Part shown: one piece after another, positions 55,401-64,000 of the stretch
How the letters are laid out: every line of letters begins with the position of its first letter
Position numbering within the stretch: the stretch's first letter is position 1
Source of the DNA: Pachyseris speciosa
Taxonomy: Eukaryota; Cnidaria; Anthozoa; Scleractinia; Pachyseridae
Direction: 5' to 3'
NCBI GenBank assembly: GCA_016490735.1
Contig: JAEMWC010000077.1
Span: 502,501 to 566,500, forward strand
Length of the DNA: 64,000 nucleotides
Made by a program: the position numbers and the translations under genes
Notes under the pieces: model-generated
Database searches by the model: none
Told to the model about the DNA's origin: nothing
The model's input: only the letters and a program-made list of their open reading frames with translations

Positions 55401-58400
55401 CAACCAATTAAATGTTTTGAACCATTCTAACAAGGATTGTGATTGGTCTGTTTTAGCGTGCCATATCAGAGTACAGATGTACGGAGGATGTACGGCTGAC
55501 GCCACTCGTACGATTTGGAAAAATAATAAAGTTTTCCGAAAATTTTAGCCGAATGCGTGAGGAAATTAAGAAATTCTTTATTATAAAACAAATAAAGAAG
55601 CCTCGCCTGTGATCTGTTCTGTTGTAAAGCACTTAGGAAGCGGATAGAGCACTCAAAAAGTAGGGAAAACACTCGACTACGTCTCGTGTTTCCCCTACAC
55701 TTCTTCCGTACTCTATCCGCTTCCTGCGTACTTTACAACAGAACAGATCACAGGCGAGGCTTCTTTATTTGTTAATTAGAACGAGCAGTCTTGAGGTTTG
55801 CAAGGTTACGGTTTCTTGTGTAAGATTATTGCGCACTATAACATCACTACTGAATATACTAAAAGATGACCTTAAGTTTGTTTTGTTGCATATTGGAATG
55901 TTTCACGTAATAAACGGTTGTTTGTTTCATAATTCAGTCGCTGCCAATTATTAAATATAACTGCTTTGATATCAACACTTAAGGGGTGTCGTCCAATTTC
56001 TGCTCTGCGTGCAACGTTTTCTGTATACCACGGCGTGTTCAAAATCTGTTTACAGATTTTGATGTGGACCTGTTTAATTGTGCTTTAGTCAAAATAAGTC
56101 TTGTACGACAAAGCTCATGTCTTCATATTTAACAGCCGCATAGTAAAATTGGCTTTACCACAGCATCGAAAAGTTTATTCATGACAGGAATTGTCGTTAT
56201 GACGCTGTTAGAGAGAGAACGTCTTAAAGTGGCAAGTACCTTTAACTCCTTTGCTTACGGTGTTTTTAATGGTAAACTGTATATCCTTAAGCGGTTAATG
56301 CCTCGTCCTTTGCCCATATTTCTTGGAGACAGATAATGTCAAAATTTGGATAGCTTAGATTTAATTGATTTAATGTTAAATTTTGTATTCGAGATGGTTT
56401 GTTTGGTTGGTTTAAGCCTGGTTTTTAAGCCTTGAATATTCCAAGAAATTATATTGAAAACATTATTTTGATTATTCGTCTTGAAAAAAAAAAGAAAGAA
56501 TTGTGATTAGATAAATTAAAGAGCAATAAAAAATAAATGATAAATGTTTCCTATGTAAAAGATTAGATCGAGTTTTAAGAGAGTAATATCGCTCAACTAA
56601 AAAATACGACTAGATTGATTTACATAATCAAGTAAAAGTAAGTGATTATTAAAGTAAAGCTAACTGTTCATTTTCGTTCTTATATAGCAAATGCTGTGAC
56701 GGGTGGCTTTGTAAGTTCCTAGTTCCACTTGGCCGAGTGTTGGCGGGATGCTTTCCTCTTCCATTGTTGTTGAATTGTGACGGGATTTTACTGAAGGCAA
56801 CCTTGGTATTTTGGAACTTAAAGCGCGATTCTTTGACTAGGATATGTCAGGCTTTCAATAGGAGATTCTGTGTGGTTGGTACCAAGGTGAAAAATGACTC
56901 GTTTGATAGCCTCGTCTGTTGTGGGATCACTATGTAAATACCTTATAGCTGAATCAAACGTTGCGCCACTAAACGATCCAATCCCCATGGTCAGTCTACG
57001 GCTTTCAACGCCGCGAGTGTCAGAATCCCCAAAATTAATAGTGTCTCCCATGGGTTTTACTTTCTTGAAGACTTTTCCTTCTTGACTAGCCTGTCTACGT
57101 TGATATTGGGAGCTGACAAGGGGCCTGTCGTTTTCAGGTGGAAGGACAATGGACTCTCTAGACGATGGTTTCCGGTGTGCGAGAAATTCGTCAGTCGTTG
57201 AAAATCGCCTCTTGAATAGCATTTACTTCTTTCTCAATATCATCCACTCTTTTCTGAATTAACATATTTTCTTCCATCACAGATACGTTCCTTTGCAGTA
57301 TCGTTTCATGGTGATTACTGACTTGTTCTGCATTTGTCTTCTGCTGTTCGAACGCGGGCAAATAATTGTTTTATCTCTTGTGCTGTTTTCGCCTTGTACT
57401 CTTCGAAATGCTTTAAATGGTTCTGAAATTCTATTTCGGTGGACTCACGCAATGAACGCTCTTTGAAAATTAATTCACGACATTGCTGAGTTTCAGTTTT
57501 CGACTGTTGCAATTCAGCCGTTGTCGATTCAGTGTCTAGAGTCCATATTGGCCTTCACTCGGCCTTCCTGCAAAAGGCAATCAGAAATTGCAATTTGCTA
57601 CTTTACTGATTCACCTCAGGGTTGTAATATTATGACAAAGTTAGAATAACAAGATCTGAATTACTTTCATATTTTATTTCACTACTATCTTAAAGACATG
57701 TTTACCTTGCGTCAGTCTGAATACTCTTTTAGAAGAAGGAATATTTTATCACTATGTAAACCAGTTACTACTCCTTATGGCATTAACTCTTTTCGTTACT
57801 TTGCATCTACGAACTGGAACTCCCTTGCTAATAATGTAAGATCTGAGTCTACTTTATCTGGTTTTAGAAGACTCCTGGAAGCAATCTCTTTTAGACTGAA
57901 CAGTATACTTAACACTTTTTTTATGCGTGTAAATAGATTTTTATGCATGTAATACATTTATTTTATGTATGTATATAGAATTTTATGTATGTAAATAGAT
58001 TTTCTCTTCTTTTGTTTTCGAAGATACTAGCCTTTCAGGCTACTCTGAAATTCGAGGTTAAGGTGGCTCTAAACAGTTTTCAGTGCTTTCTAAGACGTAG
58101 ATTTTGATGGGTCACTATGACCACTCTTTATCAGTTGATGCTACAATCATGGTATCACAAAACTTGCCAGTCATTGGGGAGCATATTGTTATCATTTTCG
58201 TGACGCTATATGTTACCATAACAACAGTATGACCTACTCAAAACACCCTTAATTTTAGCTTTAAGTACTTATATTTCAAAAAGGGCACGGTGAAATTTGA
58301 TAAGCAGAATAAGACGCAACTTTTGGCAAAGTTTTAAAAAAATATGTAGATGGCGTTCAGAGCCACCTCAAATTTTCCAAAATTTAAGGTTGCTCTGAAC

Positions 58401-61400
58401 CCCATGTACATGTCACCTTGGCTTGCTGATCACTTTTGCTCCACTGGATTTCGTATGTTTCTTGGGAATTGTTGCCTCGGCCTCAGTAAAAGTCATCGAG
58501 ACATCTTATCCACAGTGGCAGGTTCTCTTGGCTTGCCATGAATGCCGTGGTTTTGTCGCCATCATTGTATATCTTAAAATTAATTTCTTCGAACAGACCT
58601 TGTCTGGACTGTTTTCCTCCAGGCATTTCGAAGACGTGATTTGTTTCTTTATGATCTGTTTCTTTATGTAACGTGGTTGAATGTCTTTACTGTGTCACTT
58701 ACACCACCAGTTTAGGCTTTCTAATGTTCTATGCGACGCACCATTGTTATGCCGCCATCATGAGTAAATGAGCATGTGAATGAATAAACGAATGAATCAA
58801 GAAAAACAAAAATGAATTAAAAATTCAACAAACCCTTAGGACAATTCCCTTTTTTGAAGATGCAGTACTGTCCTTTTGGCCACGAGAGAATAGATCCTGA
58901 CGATTTTTCCAATGTTTTCATGCAGAACCTCTGTTCCATGTCATTTTTATTGACGTAGCCCGCCAAATGAAAAGGCCTGGACCAGTCGTTTCGTGATCCA
59001 TCGTCCTCGGTGTCCTGGTAACGAGTTCCCTCGTGCCAGGGTATTTTCTGGGATCCACTGGGACAACCTGATTTTGGCATCGGAAGACCATAGGTTCCAT
59101 CGGGCCAGGTAAGGGGGATGTCTGAAGAGAGAGGTAGAAAAAATAGACAGTAAGAAAGAAAAAGCAGTTTTGCTCCAGAGGGATTGTGGGATGGTTTCTG
59201 TAAACAAAAGATCAGCAGCTTTTATTTAGCCACTAAAGCAGCCCTTATTCCATCTGCTTCATCTAAAACAACTTTAATTTTATCCACCAGAGGCTATCAT
59301 TGCCATTTATTGATTTGATTTGATTTAATTATAAGAGTTCTATTTCTAGCAAACGATCCCAAAATGCATCAGTCATACCAATCTCTTTCGTGGGAAAAAT
59401 CAATCAAGAGGAACGACTGGTCAATCGACACAATTTTTTTTTTCAAATTTGCCATCCCTAATTTTTGCTTTCTCCTTTTTTGTCATTTCGTGACATCTCA
59501 AAGTAATCTTTCATCCCAATAACTATCCCACTTCTTCACTTGTATTTTCTTGCTACAAAGCCTTTGAAAGTGACTATAGATAATAACTTAATTTACAGGC
59601 CCAAAAATGCGCTTCCAATATTTGATTTGTCCCACCAGTATCCATGAACATCAAGGCGGAAGCTTCTGATTCATTGAACATGCCTGTAGTCAAAATGTAT
59701 CGTTTGAGAGAAATTCAAATCACGACCAGGGTAGTAAAATATACGTTATATAAAATATACGTAAAATATAGTGAAATATAAAAATATAAAATATAAAATA
59801 TACGTAAAATATACGTTAAATATACTCACTGTAACAAACAAAAAAAGTTCCCTACCAACCTGAACAACTGTACTTGTTCATGCCCTCAATCTCTGCAGCT
59901 ACTCTGTCGATTAGTTGCTTCACTTTTTCCTGCTGATTCTTCACCTCGTCTTTTTGTCTTTCAATTTCACCGGTGACTTTCTTTTCCCCTGGCGAAACTA
60001 CAAACATATGTATTTTGTTCAATACCGACACTAGCATGTACAGTGCACGGCGAAGATATTGATTTTTATCGCCACCAGTCCATGAACATTTCTTTTTTAA
60101 CGGCGATATTAACCTTGGTCTCGTTATTCTTCTTGTTCATTTAAACCAAGACACTAAACAATGTTTGGTGCTTTTGTGTTTTAAAAATATACATGAAAAA
60201 TTTCTCGATTCTAATTCACTAAGAGAAATGCTGTTTTTAGGAAACACGATGCAGAGAGAAGGTAATTCAGTGTAGAAAAAATAAAAAAAACTGAGGATTC
60301 TGATTGGTTGATAAACAAAAGCGCTGGAATTAAGCCAACCAAACGCGGCCTCTGAATGGCGCAATTCAGCTACATCGCTGAGCTGCGTGCTGCGAGCGAA
60401 AACAATGGCTGCCGTTTACAGCAGGTTTTCTTTCGCAAGCACAACAACAGCAGAGCTCTAAAAACTGCGAAAAGCACTGCCTTTTGGCTGTCTGTTTGAA
60501 GAAAGTGATGTCTAGAGAAGGGAATTGCGTTTTAAGCCCGTACGCGTTGGACTAGCTTAACACTGCTCAAGTCTTTTTATGCCGAGATTGTAAAAACAAA
60601 CAAGGCCAAGATCATGAACCAGAAACACTGAAGGTAATGATTTCAGCGCTTGATAGACACTTAAAGAACAAAGTAGCTTGTAGCAGTAACCTATAACTGT
60701 TCAGCCGGTTCTCCGGCTTAAAAAAACTTTCAAAACATTGATAAAGTTGTTGTTTTGACTGAACGCGTGATGAATAACGTGTGTTCCTTCTGCAAAATTA
60801 TGGCAGGCTACCTCACAATTTTTTTCATGAATATTATTAATAAGCAATCACATGATTTCTCTAGTGCAATTTGGAATAAACAACCACTTGTAAATTTTTC
60901 AAAGACCACAAATTGCTCTCGCCCTACGGGCCCGTGCAATTTTGTTAGTGTTTGGAAAAATTTACGCGTGCTTATTTATTCCAAATTGCACTCCAAATCA
61001 TATGATTTATACAAATAAATTTTCAAGTGGCGTCATTAACTACCTGTTATTACAACTATATTTTGAATTATTTCTTACTTCGTTACATACCTTTTTCTCG
61101 TCACTTTCTATTTGTTCTTAATTAATAAACCCCTTTCAGAGCTCTGTCGACGAACTCAACAAAGTAAAGAAAAGCAGCCATGTATTTCTTTGGTGAGGTA
61201 GTTGTAGCGTTTACGATCTATTCCACAACAATCTGTTGCTGTTGTTCCAGCTTCGAATGATGGATTTAGTGTATAATGATAGATTACTGCCGGATTTGTT
61301 TTCATCGTCTAATTTCAGCTGATACCATATTTACCTGCATGTGTTCCACATTGGTTTGCTATAACCACCACTGAGCGAATGATAACGAGGAGAAACAGCA

Positions 61401-61419
61401 CTGTTCTTTGAACATCCAT
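46426..61419 (-). CDS. Apextrin-like protein with ApeC domain (four exons)
   Basis: Exons on the minus strand: 61419-61335, 59997-59860, 59121-58834 and 46769-46426, giving 284 residues. All introns are GT-AG and phase 1. Exon 1 encodes a signal peptide (MDVQRTVLFLLVIIRSVVVI) followed by NQCGTHA. Exon 2 encodes a charged, probably coiled-coil segment (GEIERQKDEVKNQQEKVKQL). Exons 3 and 4 form the ApeC domain: WPDGTYGLPMPKSGCP, GTRYQDTEDDGSRN, FHLAGYVNKNDMEQRFCMKT, WPKGQYCIFKKGNCPKG, then SIRWDDEDSSNKN, IEYCCRKDGFPTN, FVLLKKGDQCQ and RWD-like FFWDTEDSNNRN. ApeC proteins of marine invertebrates are secreted or stored proteins linked to development and microbe binding; the role here is inferred. 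There is no MACPF domain. Intron 3 is about 12 kb and holds an ISL2EU transposon. No frame lesion was found. Confidence 0.85.
46922..47203. mobile_element. GAGCGGTTTTCA MITE with TA duplication
   Basis: Left end GAGCGGTTTTCAATTGAGTG, right end CGATTGAAAACCGCTC after CGACACC, with TA on both sides (46920-46921, 47204-47205). It lies inside apextrin intron 3. Same family as 11190-11817. Confidence 0.75.
47204..47678 (-). mobile_element. LINE 3'-end copy plus (CTGTTA)n tail of the neighbouring LINE
   Basis: About 47210-47585 reads on the minus strand IEDEQHFLMYCQGYQD, then MDNFFEVLND, a LINE C-terminal zinc-knuckle-like region. From 47586 to 47678 lie about 15 AGTAAC units. On the minus strand these follow AATAAAGATATA and so form the 3' tail of the second LINE copy (47679-47926). 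Confidence 0.65.
47927..47980 (+). repeat. Left terminal inverted repeat of the ISL2EU-type element
   Basis: 54 bases beginning CCGCCTTACGG. It contains the ATG (47944) of the SWIM/YqaJ gene, so the first 12 codons (MASRAELWVDRP) lie in the repeat. Confidence 0.9.
47944..49954 (+). pseudogene. SWIM zinc-finger / YqaJ-type nuclease partner gene of the transposon, damaged
   Basis: Exon 1 (47944 to about 48177) encodes a SAP-like segment ending in LKELKNK. Exon 2 (about 48296-49954) begins VYIKYGWDKTFLVDP and includes a SWIM-like segment SCAAGKRGFCKHIAALAYK near 48746-48800. The first SWIM cysteine appears to be Lys. A YqaJ/lambda-exonuclease fold follows: GKVTSSKAPALIG, QRGIKFESSAVECF, FGASPDRTF, LLEVKTRA (the E-x-K motif) and VCQVQLQQ. 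Two lesions: the exon 1 donor is AACAA|GTAAGT, one G short of keeping the frame with the AG|GTATAC acceptor, and a TGA at 48533-48535 interrupts VIE and YAFSK. A product from the ATG at 48581 would keep SWIM and YqaJ. In related transposons this protein is thought to process DNA ends; its job here is inference. Confidence 0.75.
49967..50915. mobile_element. TTAA-flanked non-autonomous element with nested palindromes, inside ISL2EU
   Basis: Ends TTAAAGTGCCCATAACCCCAA and its inverse near-copy TTGGGGTTAGGGGCACTTTAA (first and last 20 bases). The arms stay similar for about 110 bases (GCGCCTTTTT, AAATCTTGA). Inside are two further palindromic units: about 50081-50290 (CTGTCCCAC against GTGGGACAG) and about 50388-50810 (AATATACCACAAGTTTCTAT inverted). 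TTAA suggests a Kolobok-like origin. Confidence 0.7.
50916..52219. other. Non-coding middle and transposase 3' side of the ISL2EU element
   Basis: AT-rich. About 51360-51720 contains many variants of TTTCAGCCCAG/GGCTGAAATT, a degenerate short repeat. No credible reading frame. It probably includes the transposase 3' UTR. Confidence 0.45.
52220..53737 (-). CDS. THAP-domain DDE transposase of the ISL2EU-type element, intact
   Basis: One uninterrupted frame of 505 residues. Residues 1-86 form a THAP zinc finger: C5, C10, C55 and H58, with W35, P26 and the NIPAIFP end motif. Residues around 155-190 (ECQKEIDQLQERIRKLEEQR) look like a coiled coil. A helix-turn-helix segment follows (DELFLTMARLRLGLLEKDLA, then FNIAQQEVSEIFSTW). 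The nuclease has YLIIDCTEL (first Asp), DIYPGSKSDEEI, WLADKGF (second Asp) and VHVERGIRRVK (Glu), as in the DDE_Tnp_4 family. All catalytic residues and zinc ligands are present, so the protein could be functional. The start is the first Met, in register with the THAP motif. It would bind and cut the 54-bp ends. Confidence 0.9.
   Translation of the reverse strand: MPFKCAVGGCDHKKWVHKTLTFHSFPRDDKIKRKWISAISLRTKDYKWDASHRVCSAHFHGGHLYGSNNIPAIFPRRDLKTGKVVWPIDISHLLVEKRSQEDQRNSTVSVHVPKVIEASISDDIQMASVSSRESSQTQVASESRESTVSVAENVVRKECECQKEIDQLQERIRKLEEQRVVERFAARRFMTSDSDMRFYTGLPDYQTFLSLYHFLKPRLGFSLNYYNGYSNVSKHPSYVVSRGRPRKLCDIDELFLTMARLRLGLLEKDLADRFNIAQQEVSEIFSTWIDRMSDCLGQLSFTADRESIKRNLPKCFKPDYEDVYLIIDCTELYIEKPSQVIQQSATWSEYKGHNTGKGLIALSPLMLPVFASDIYPGSKSDEEILSQSGILSFAQQGDRWLADKGFIVQHILDNWGVRVETPAKLEGKKQFSVEEDIRNRKNSQVRVHVERGIRRVKVFRILRGNIPLRYSHLISKLWKVCCWLTAFLPPLIRDDGELMDEMKEE
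53807..53860 (-). repeat. Right terminal inverted repeat of the ISL2EU-type element
   Basis: Inverse of the left repeat with one mismatch. On the minus strand it carries the same ATG and reading frame (MASRAELWVDRP), followed by CAATGTAAGC, 70 bases upstream of the transposase start. Confidence 0.9.
54240..55500. other. Repeat-rich intron stretch with direct repeats of about 65 bp
   Basis: TATCAGAGTACAGATGCACGG (54297, first 20 bases) recurs as TATCAGAGTACAGATGTACG near 55465, in the same direction, with GATTGGT before both. An inner inverted pair (GTTGCTGAAATTG against CAATTTCAGCAAC) lies at 54538-54590. A 99-residue frame at 54458-54757 starts MDLEDASASN and has a basic end; it may be transposon debris. 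Confidence 0.35.
55587..55773. mobile_element. Palindromic element with CTCGACTACGTCTCG apex
   Basis: Arms of about 90 bases: AAATAAAGAAGCCTCGCCTG and GGAAGCGGATAGAG on the left return inverted on the right, around AAACACTCGACTACGTCTCG. Confidence 0.75.
55790..57512 (-). pseudogene. LINE relic: ORF1 with SGNH-like domain, endonuclease start, C-terminal piece; RT deleted
   Basis: Minus strand. 57512-57315 is coiled-coil-like (RELIFKERSLRESTEIEFQN). 57222-56818 has FGDSDTRGVESRR, then FDSAIRYLHSDP and VIFHLGTNHTE, an SGNH-hydrolase-like module known from some CR1-like ORF1 proteins (GDS and GTN blocks). 56462-56400 reads IISWNIQGLKTR, an endonuclease start. 56080-55980 reads IKQVHIKICKQILN, then NVARRAEIGRHPL, a LINE C-terminus. 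Most of the endonuclease and all of the RT are missing. Stops and frameshifts occur in every part. Confidence 0.7.
57698..57952 (+). pseudogene. LINE C-terminal fragment, plus strand
   Basis: TLRQSEYSFRRRNILSLCKP and FRYFASTNWNSLANNVRSES resemble the end of CR1/L2-like ORF2 proteins (W-N-x-L motif). A short repeat of TTTTATGTATGTA follows the stop. The rest of intron 3 to 58833 shows no gene. A block near 58060-58380 has GGTGGCTCTAAAC and its inverse-like AGAGCCACCTC, a possible further MITE. Confidence 0.6.
59122..59859. other. Intron 2 of the apextrin-like gene
   Basis: AT-rich, with a repeated AAATATACGT word at 59735-59825. No repeat family or other gene recognised. Confidence 0.45.
60845..61010. 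mobile_element. Palindromic element in intron 1 of the apextrin-like gene
   Basis: CTAGTGCAATTTGGAATAAA on the left returns as TTTATTCCAAATTGCACT on the right, with ATCACATGATTT against AATCATATGATT outside. The centre CTCTCGCCCTACGGGCCCGTG forms a tight hairpin. The remaining intron (59998-60844) is without recognised features except a GATTGGTTGAT word near 60301. Confidence 0.65.
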
Positions 61420-61502
61420 CTTGATTCTGTCGGTTAAGAAAGCCCCAAATAGCAAGGTTTGCAGTTGTTAACATTTGGTATTGTTTAACCTCGGAAGCTA
61501 AA

Positions 61503-61530
61503 ATTATATTAATAATAATAATAATAATAA
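61503..61530. repeat. (TAA)n tail of the LINE
   Basis: About nine TAA units directly after the LINE 3' UTR on the minus strand, the usual 3' tail of this type of LINE. It lies about 85 bases from the apextrin start codon and so within or next to its promoter. Confidence 0.85.
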
Positions 61531-63937
61531 CTTTATTGGTACATCCAATTAAAATGGGTTTTCACATACCAATTACAATAAAATGTAATGTAAAGAGTTA
61601 AAATCTAAGATAAACATTTAAAAGTGATAAGAACTTACATTACCATATTATTAAAAAAAACTTAAGATACATAATTCATTATTACACCGTTTGAAAGTCA
61701 ATGGCTTAAAAATTCGTCAAGGGCACGTCCTTTAATGGCGTTCTTAAAAACTTTAAATGATTCCATGTTTGCTAAACTTTCTGGAAGGTCATTCCAGAGC
61801 TGAGCAGCCCTAAATGAGAAAGATCGCTGACCTGTTGCTGATCTAAAAAATGGTAAATTAAGCTTATCTTTATTCCTAGTGTTTCTTGTATGCACCTGGC
61901 TTCTTGTCATGAACTTATTACACAAGGATGGTGGGGCTAATCCCTTTATACATTTAAAAGCCATTAAAGTGTCTCTAACTTCCAGTTGCTTAGCAACCGG
62001 CAACCAGTGGAGTTCCTTTAACATCGGCGTAATGTGATCATACTTCCTTGCGCCAGTCACGATCCGTGCAGCAAAATTCTGAACTTTTTGAAGCCTAACA
62101 ATGTTCTTTTTTGTTGTACTAGCCCACATGGACGAACAGTAGAAAAGCTTGCTGAAAACTAGTGAATTTATGATGGTTATAAGCGTAGACCTATCAAACA
62201 AATGTTTCACACGATTGATTTGGCACAGGCTACCTATACACTTAGATACAACTTCCGTCACATGTTCGTCAAAACTAAGGTGAGAGTCCACGATGACCCC
62301 CAAATCTTTTGCAGAACAAGACGGTAATATCTCTTTGCTGAGTAGCGTAACTCCAAAACCCTTCGGCAAGCGAACTAACATCTGGGGGGTTCCAAGAAGC
62401 AATAGCTTAGTCTTGTCTGGATTTATCAGCAAGCTGTGTGTGCAACACCAGGCGGCAATTCGCTGCAAATCCTCGGACAGATGTTCCACAGCCATGGCTG
62501 TCTCCTGAACAGGAAACGAGAGATAGAGCTGGGAATCATCCACGTAACTCTTTAGCGAGCACAGGTTCGGGACAGCTGGGAGATCGTTGATGTAGATATT
62601 GAAAAGGGCCGGCCCCAAGATCGACCCTTGAGGTACACCGTAAGCTACTTGGCACGGACCTGACACCTCACAGCCAATTCTCACCCGCTGGTTCCTGTCC
62701 GTTAAATAGCTTCTAAACCATCCCATGGCCTGCATAGACACACCCAGTTCTCGAAGTTTACGTAATAGGATCCCATGCTCGATGCTGTCAAAAGCCTTCG
62801 ACAAGTCCAACAGAACCAACGCTGTGACTTGTTTCCGATCCATTGCTTCGAGAATCATATCAGACATGAAAATATGAAGTGTTTCTGTCGAGTGCTTCTT
62901 CTTGTTTCCATTTTGATGTTCAGTTAAACAGTTCTGACGTGTTGTATACTCTGTTAACTGATTGAGAGCTGCCCGTTCACAGATCTTAGACAGAGCGGGT
63001 AGCAGAGATACTGGCCGGTTGTTATTAGCAACTTCATGATCCCCTTCCTTTAATATTGGTATTACCACGGACTCTTTCCAAGCAGATGGAAAAACTGATG
63101 TTAAAAGTGATCTGTTTATAAGCTCTGTAAGAACTGGAAGTATAACCGGTAGGGCATCTTTGATCACACTCATGTGTACCTTATCCCTTCCTGGTGCCCT
63201 GTTTGAAGGAAAAGACACGATGATCCTGTGTACTTCAAAGGTAGTGACTGCGCGGAATCGGAATTCCTCTAGTTGGAATATGGTCTTAGCTGAGGGGGCC
63301 TTATACGCTGGAAGAGCGTTAACTGAAGCAAGCGTCTTAGATTCAGCTGCAGCCCTCGCTCCCACAGAAGTAAAGAACTCGTTGAACTCGTTGGCCAGTT
63401 CCGTCACATCCCTTAAATAAACCGGTCTCGATTTCTCTTTCGTCGGGATACAGTTTCGTATCACCTTCCACATGGCACTGCTACTCTGATTGTCATGCTA
63501 CTCTGATTGTCTCCTTTTGAACATAGTTCCTCTCAGCATCACATAGTCTTCTCTTAACCTCATTACGACACCAACGGTAATGCTCCCAGTCTATAGCAGC
63601 GCCCGACTCACAAGCAACTTTGTGTACTTGTTCTCTCTCATCCATCAACTTCTTGATCTCTTGATCTAGAAATGGACATTGCCGGTTTCTGACTTTCCTT
63701 TTCTTGACAGGCACATGACGTTCCAGGACTTCCAAAAATTTTTCATTAAAATGTTCTACTTTGGGCGAGATCATTCACAAAGCTCTCAGAGTCGTAGTTT
63801 TTATAACTTCTAGATATAACATAAGTAGGCAGTGGTTTCGGCGCCTTGAGATTCAGTACCACATATACCAGATAATGGTCGCTAATGTGTGTTTCAATCA
63901 CTCCACTATCAGTAACAAGGGCTGAGTTGGAAGTCAT
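61503..63937 (-). pseudogene. CR1/L2-like LINE, nearly open RT, running off the right edge
   Basis: The main frame (63473-61698) has all RT blocks: NRAPGRDKVHMSVIKD, LINRSLLTSVFPSAWK, VIPILKEGD, RPVSLLPALSKICER, ALVLLDLSKAFDSIEHG, YGVPQGSILGPALFNIYIND, SYVDDSQLYL with both Asp, and INPDKTKLLLLG. The C-terminal region contains VQNFAARIVTGARKYDHI and KELHWLPVAKQL. Upstream frames at 63937-63493 hold the end of an APE endonuclease (ISDHYLVYVV) and the linker. They are separated by a frameshift near 63760 and by a 17-bp tandem duplication near 63480-63512 that also breaks the frame. The 3' UTR ends in a TAA tail at 61503-61530, just beyond the apextrin start. Recently active but now broken. Confidence 0.88.
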
Positions 63938-64000
63938 GATGACATCAATCAGAGTCTTGGATGTTGCAGTTACTCTTGTAGGCTCTGTTATAAGTTGCTT

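Overview
The window looks like nuclear DNA of an anthozoan cnidarian, most likely a stony coral or a close relative. This is inferred from AT-rich sequence, spliced genes with long introns, tRNA-derived SINEs, Penelope-like (PLE) and CR1/L2-like LINE relics, a Gypsy relic, many palindromic MITEs, a two-gene ISL2EU-type DNA transposon and a gene with an apextrin C-terminal (ApeC) domain. Nothing bacterial or viral was seen. The species cannot be fixed from the sequence alone.

Left part (1-33.2 kb): a tandem array on the minus strand of a four-exon gene for a small secreted protein with at least eight cysteines. Copy A (exons between 16243 and 10751) and copy B (25642 to 20318) are complete, with matching intron positions and phases. 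Copy C has only exon 1 in the window (459-241); its exon 2 should lie just left of base 1. A broken exon 1 fragment (copy D) sits at 32938-33027. About 2.5 kb upstream of copies C and A is collinear, so whole blocks were duplicated, and different elements later landed in different copies. Between copies C and A lie a hAT transposase relic, a Gypsy pol relic split by a SINE, and MITEs.

Middle part (25.8-46.4 kb): mostly mobile-element debris. It holds two PLE fragments (RT plus GIY-YIG, and GIY-YIG alone), LINE fragments in both orientations, an inverted repeat with arms of about 0.9 kb, an inverted copy of the array's upstream region, palindromic elements and hammerhead-ribozyme-like motifs. 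No intact host gene was recognised there.

Right part (46.4-61.4 kb): an apextrin-like gene on the minus strand (signal peptide, short helical segment, two halves of an ApeC domain). Its 12 kb third intron contains a 5934-bp ISL2EU-type transposon (47927-53860) with 54-bp terminal inverted repeats and an AT target duplication. The transposon carries an intact THAP-DDE transposase gene and a damaged SWIM/YqaJ-nuclease gene, arranged tail to tail, with a TTAA-flanked element between them. The window ends in a nearly open CR1/L2-like LINE (61503 to beyond 64000, minus strand).
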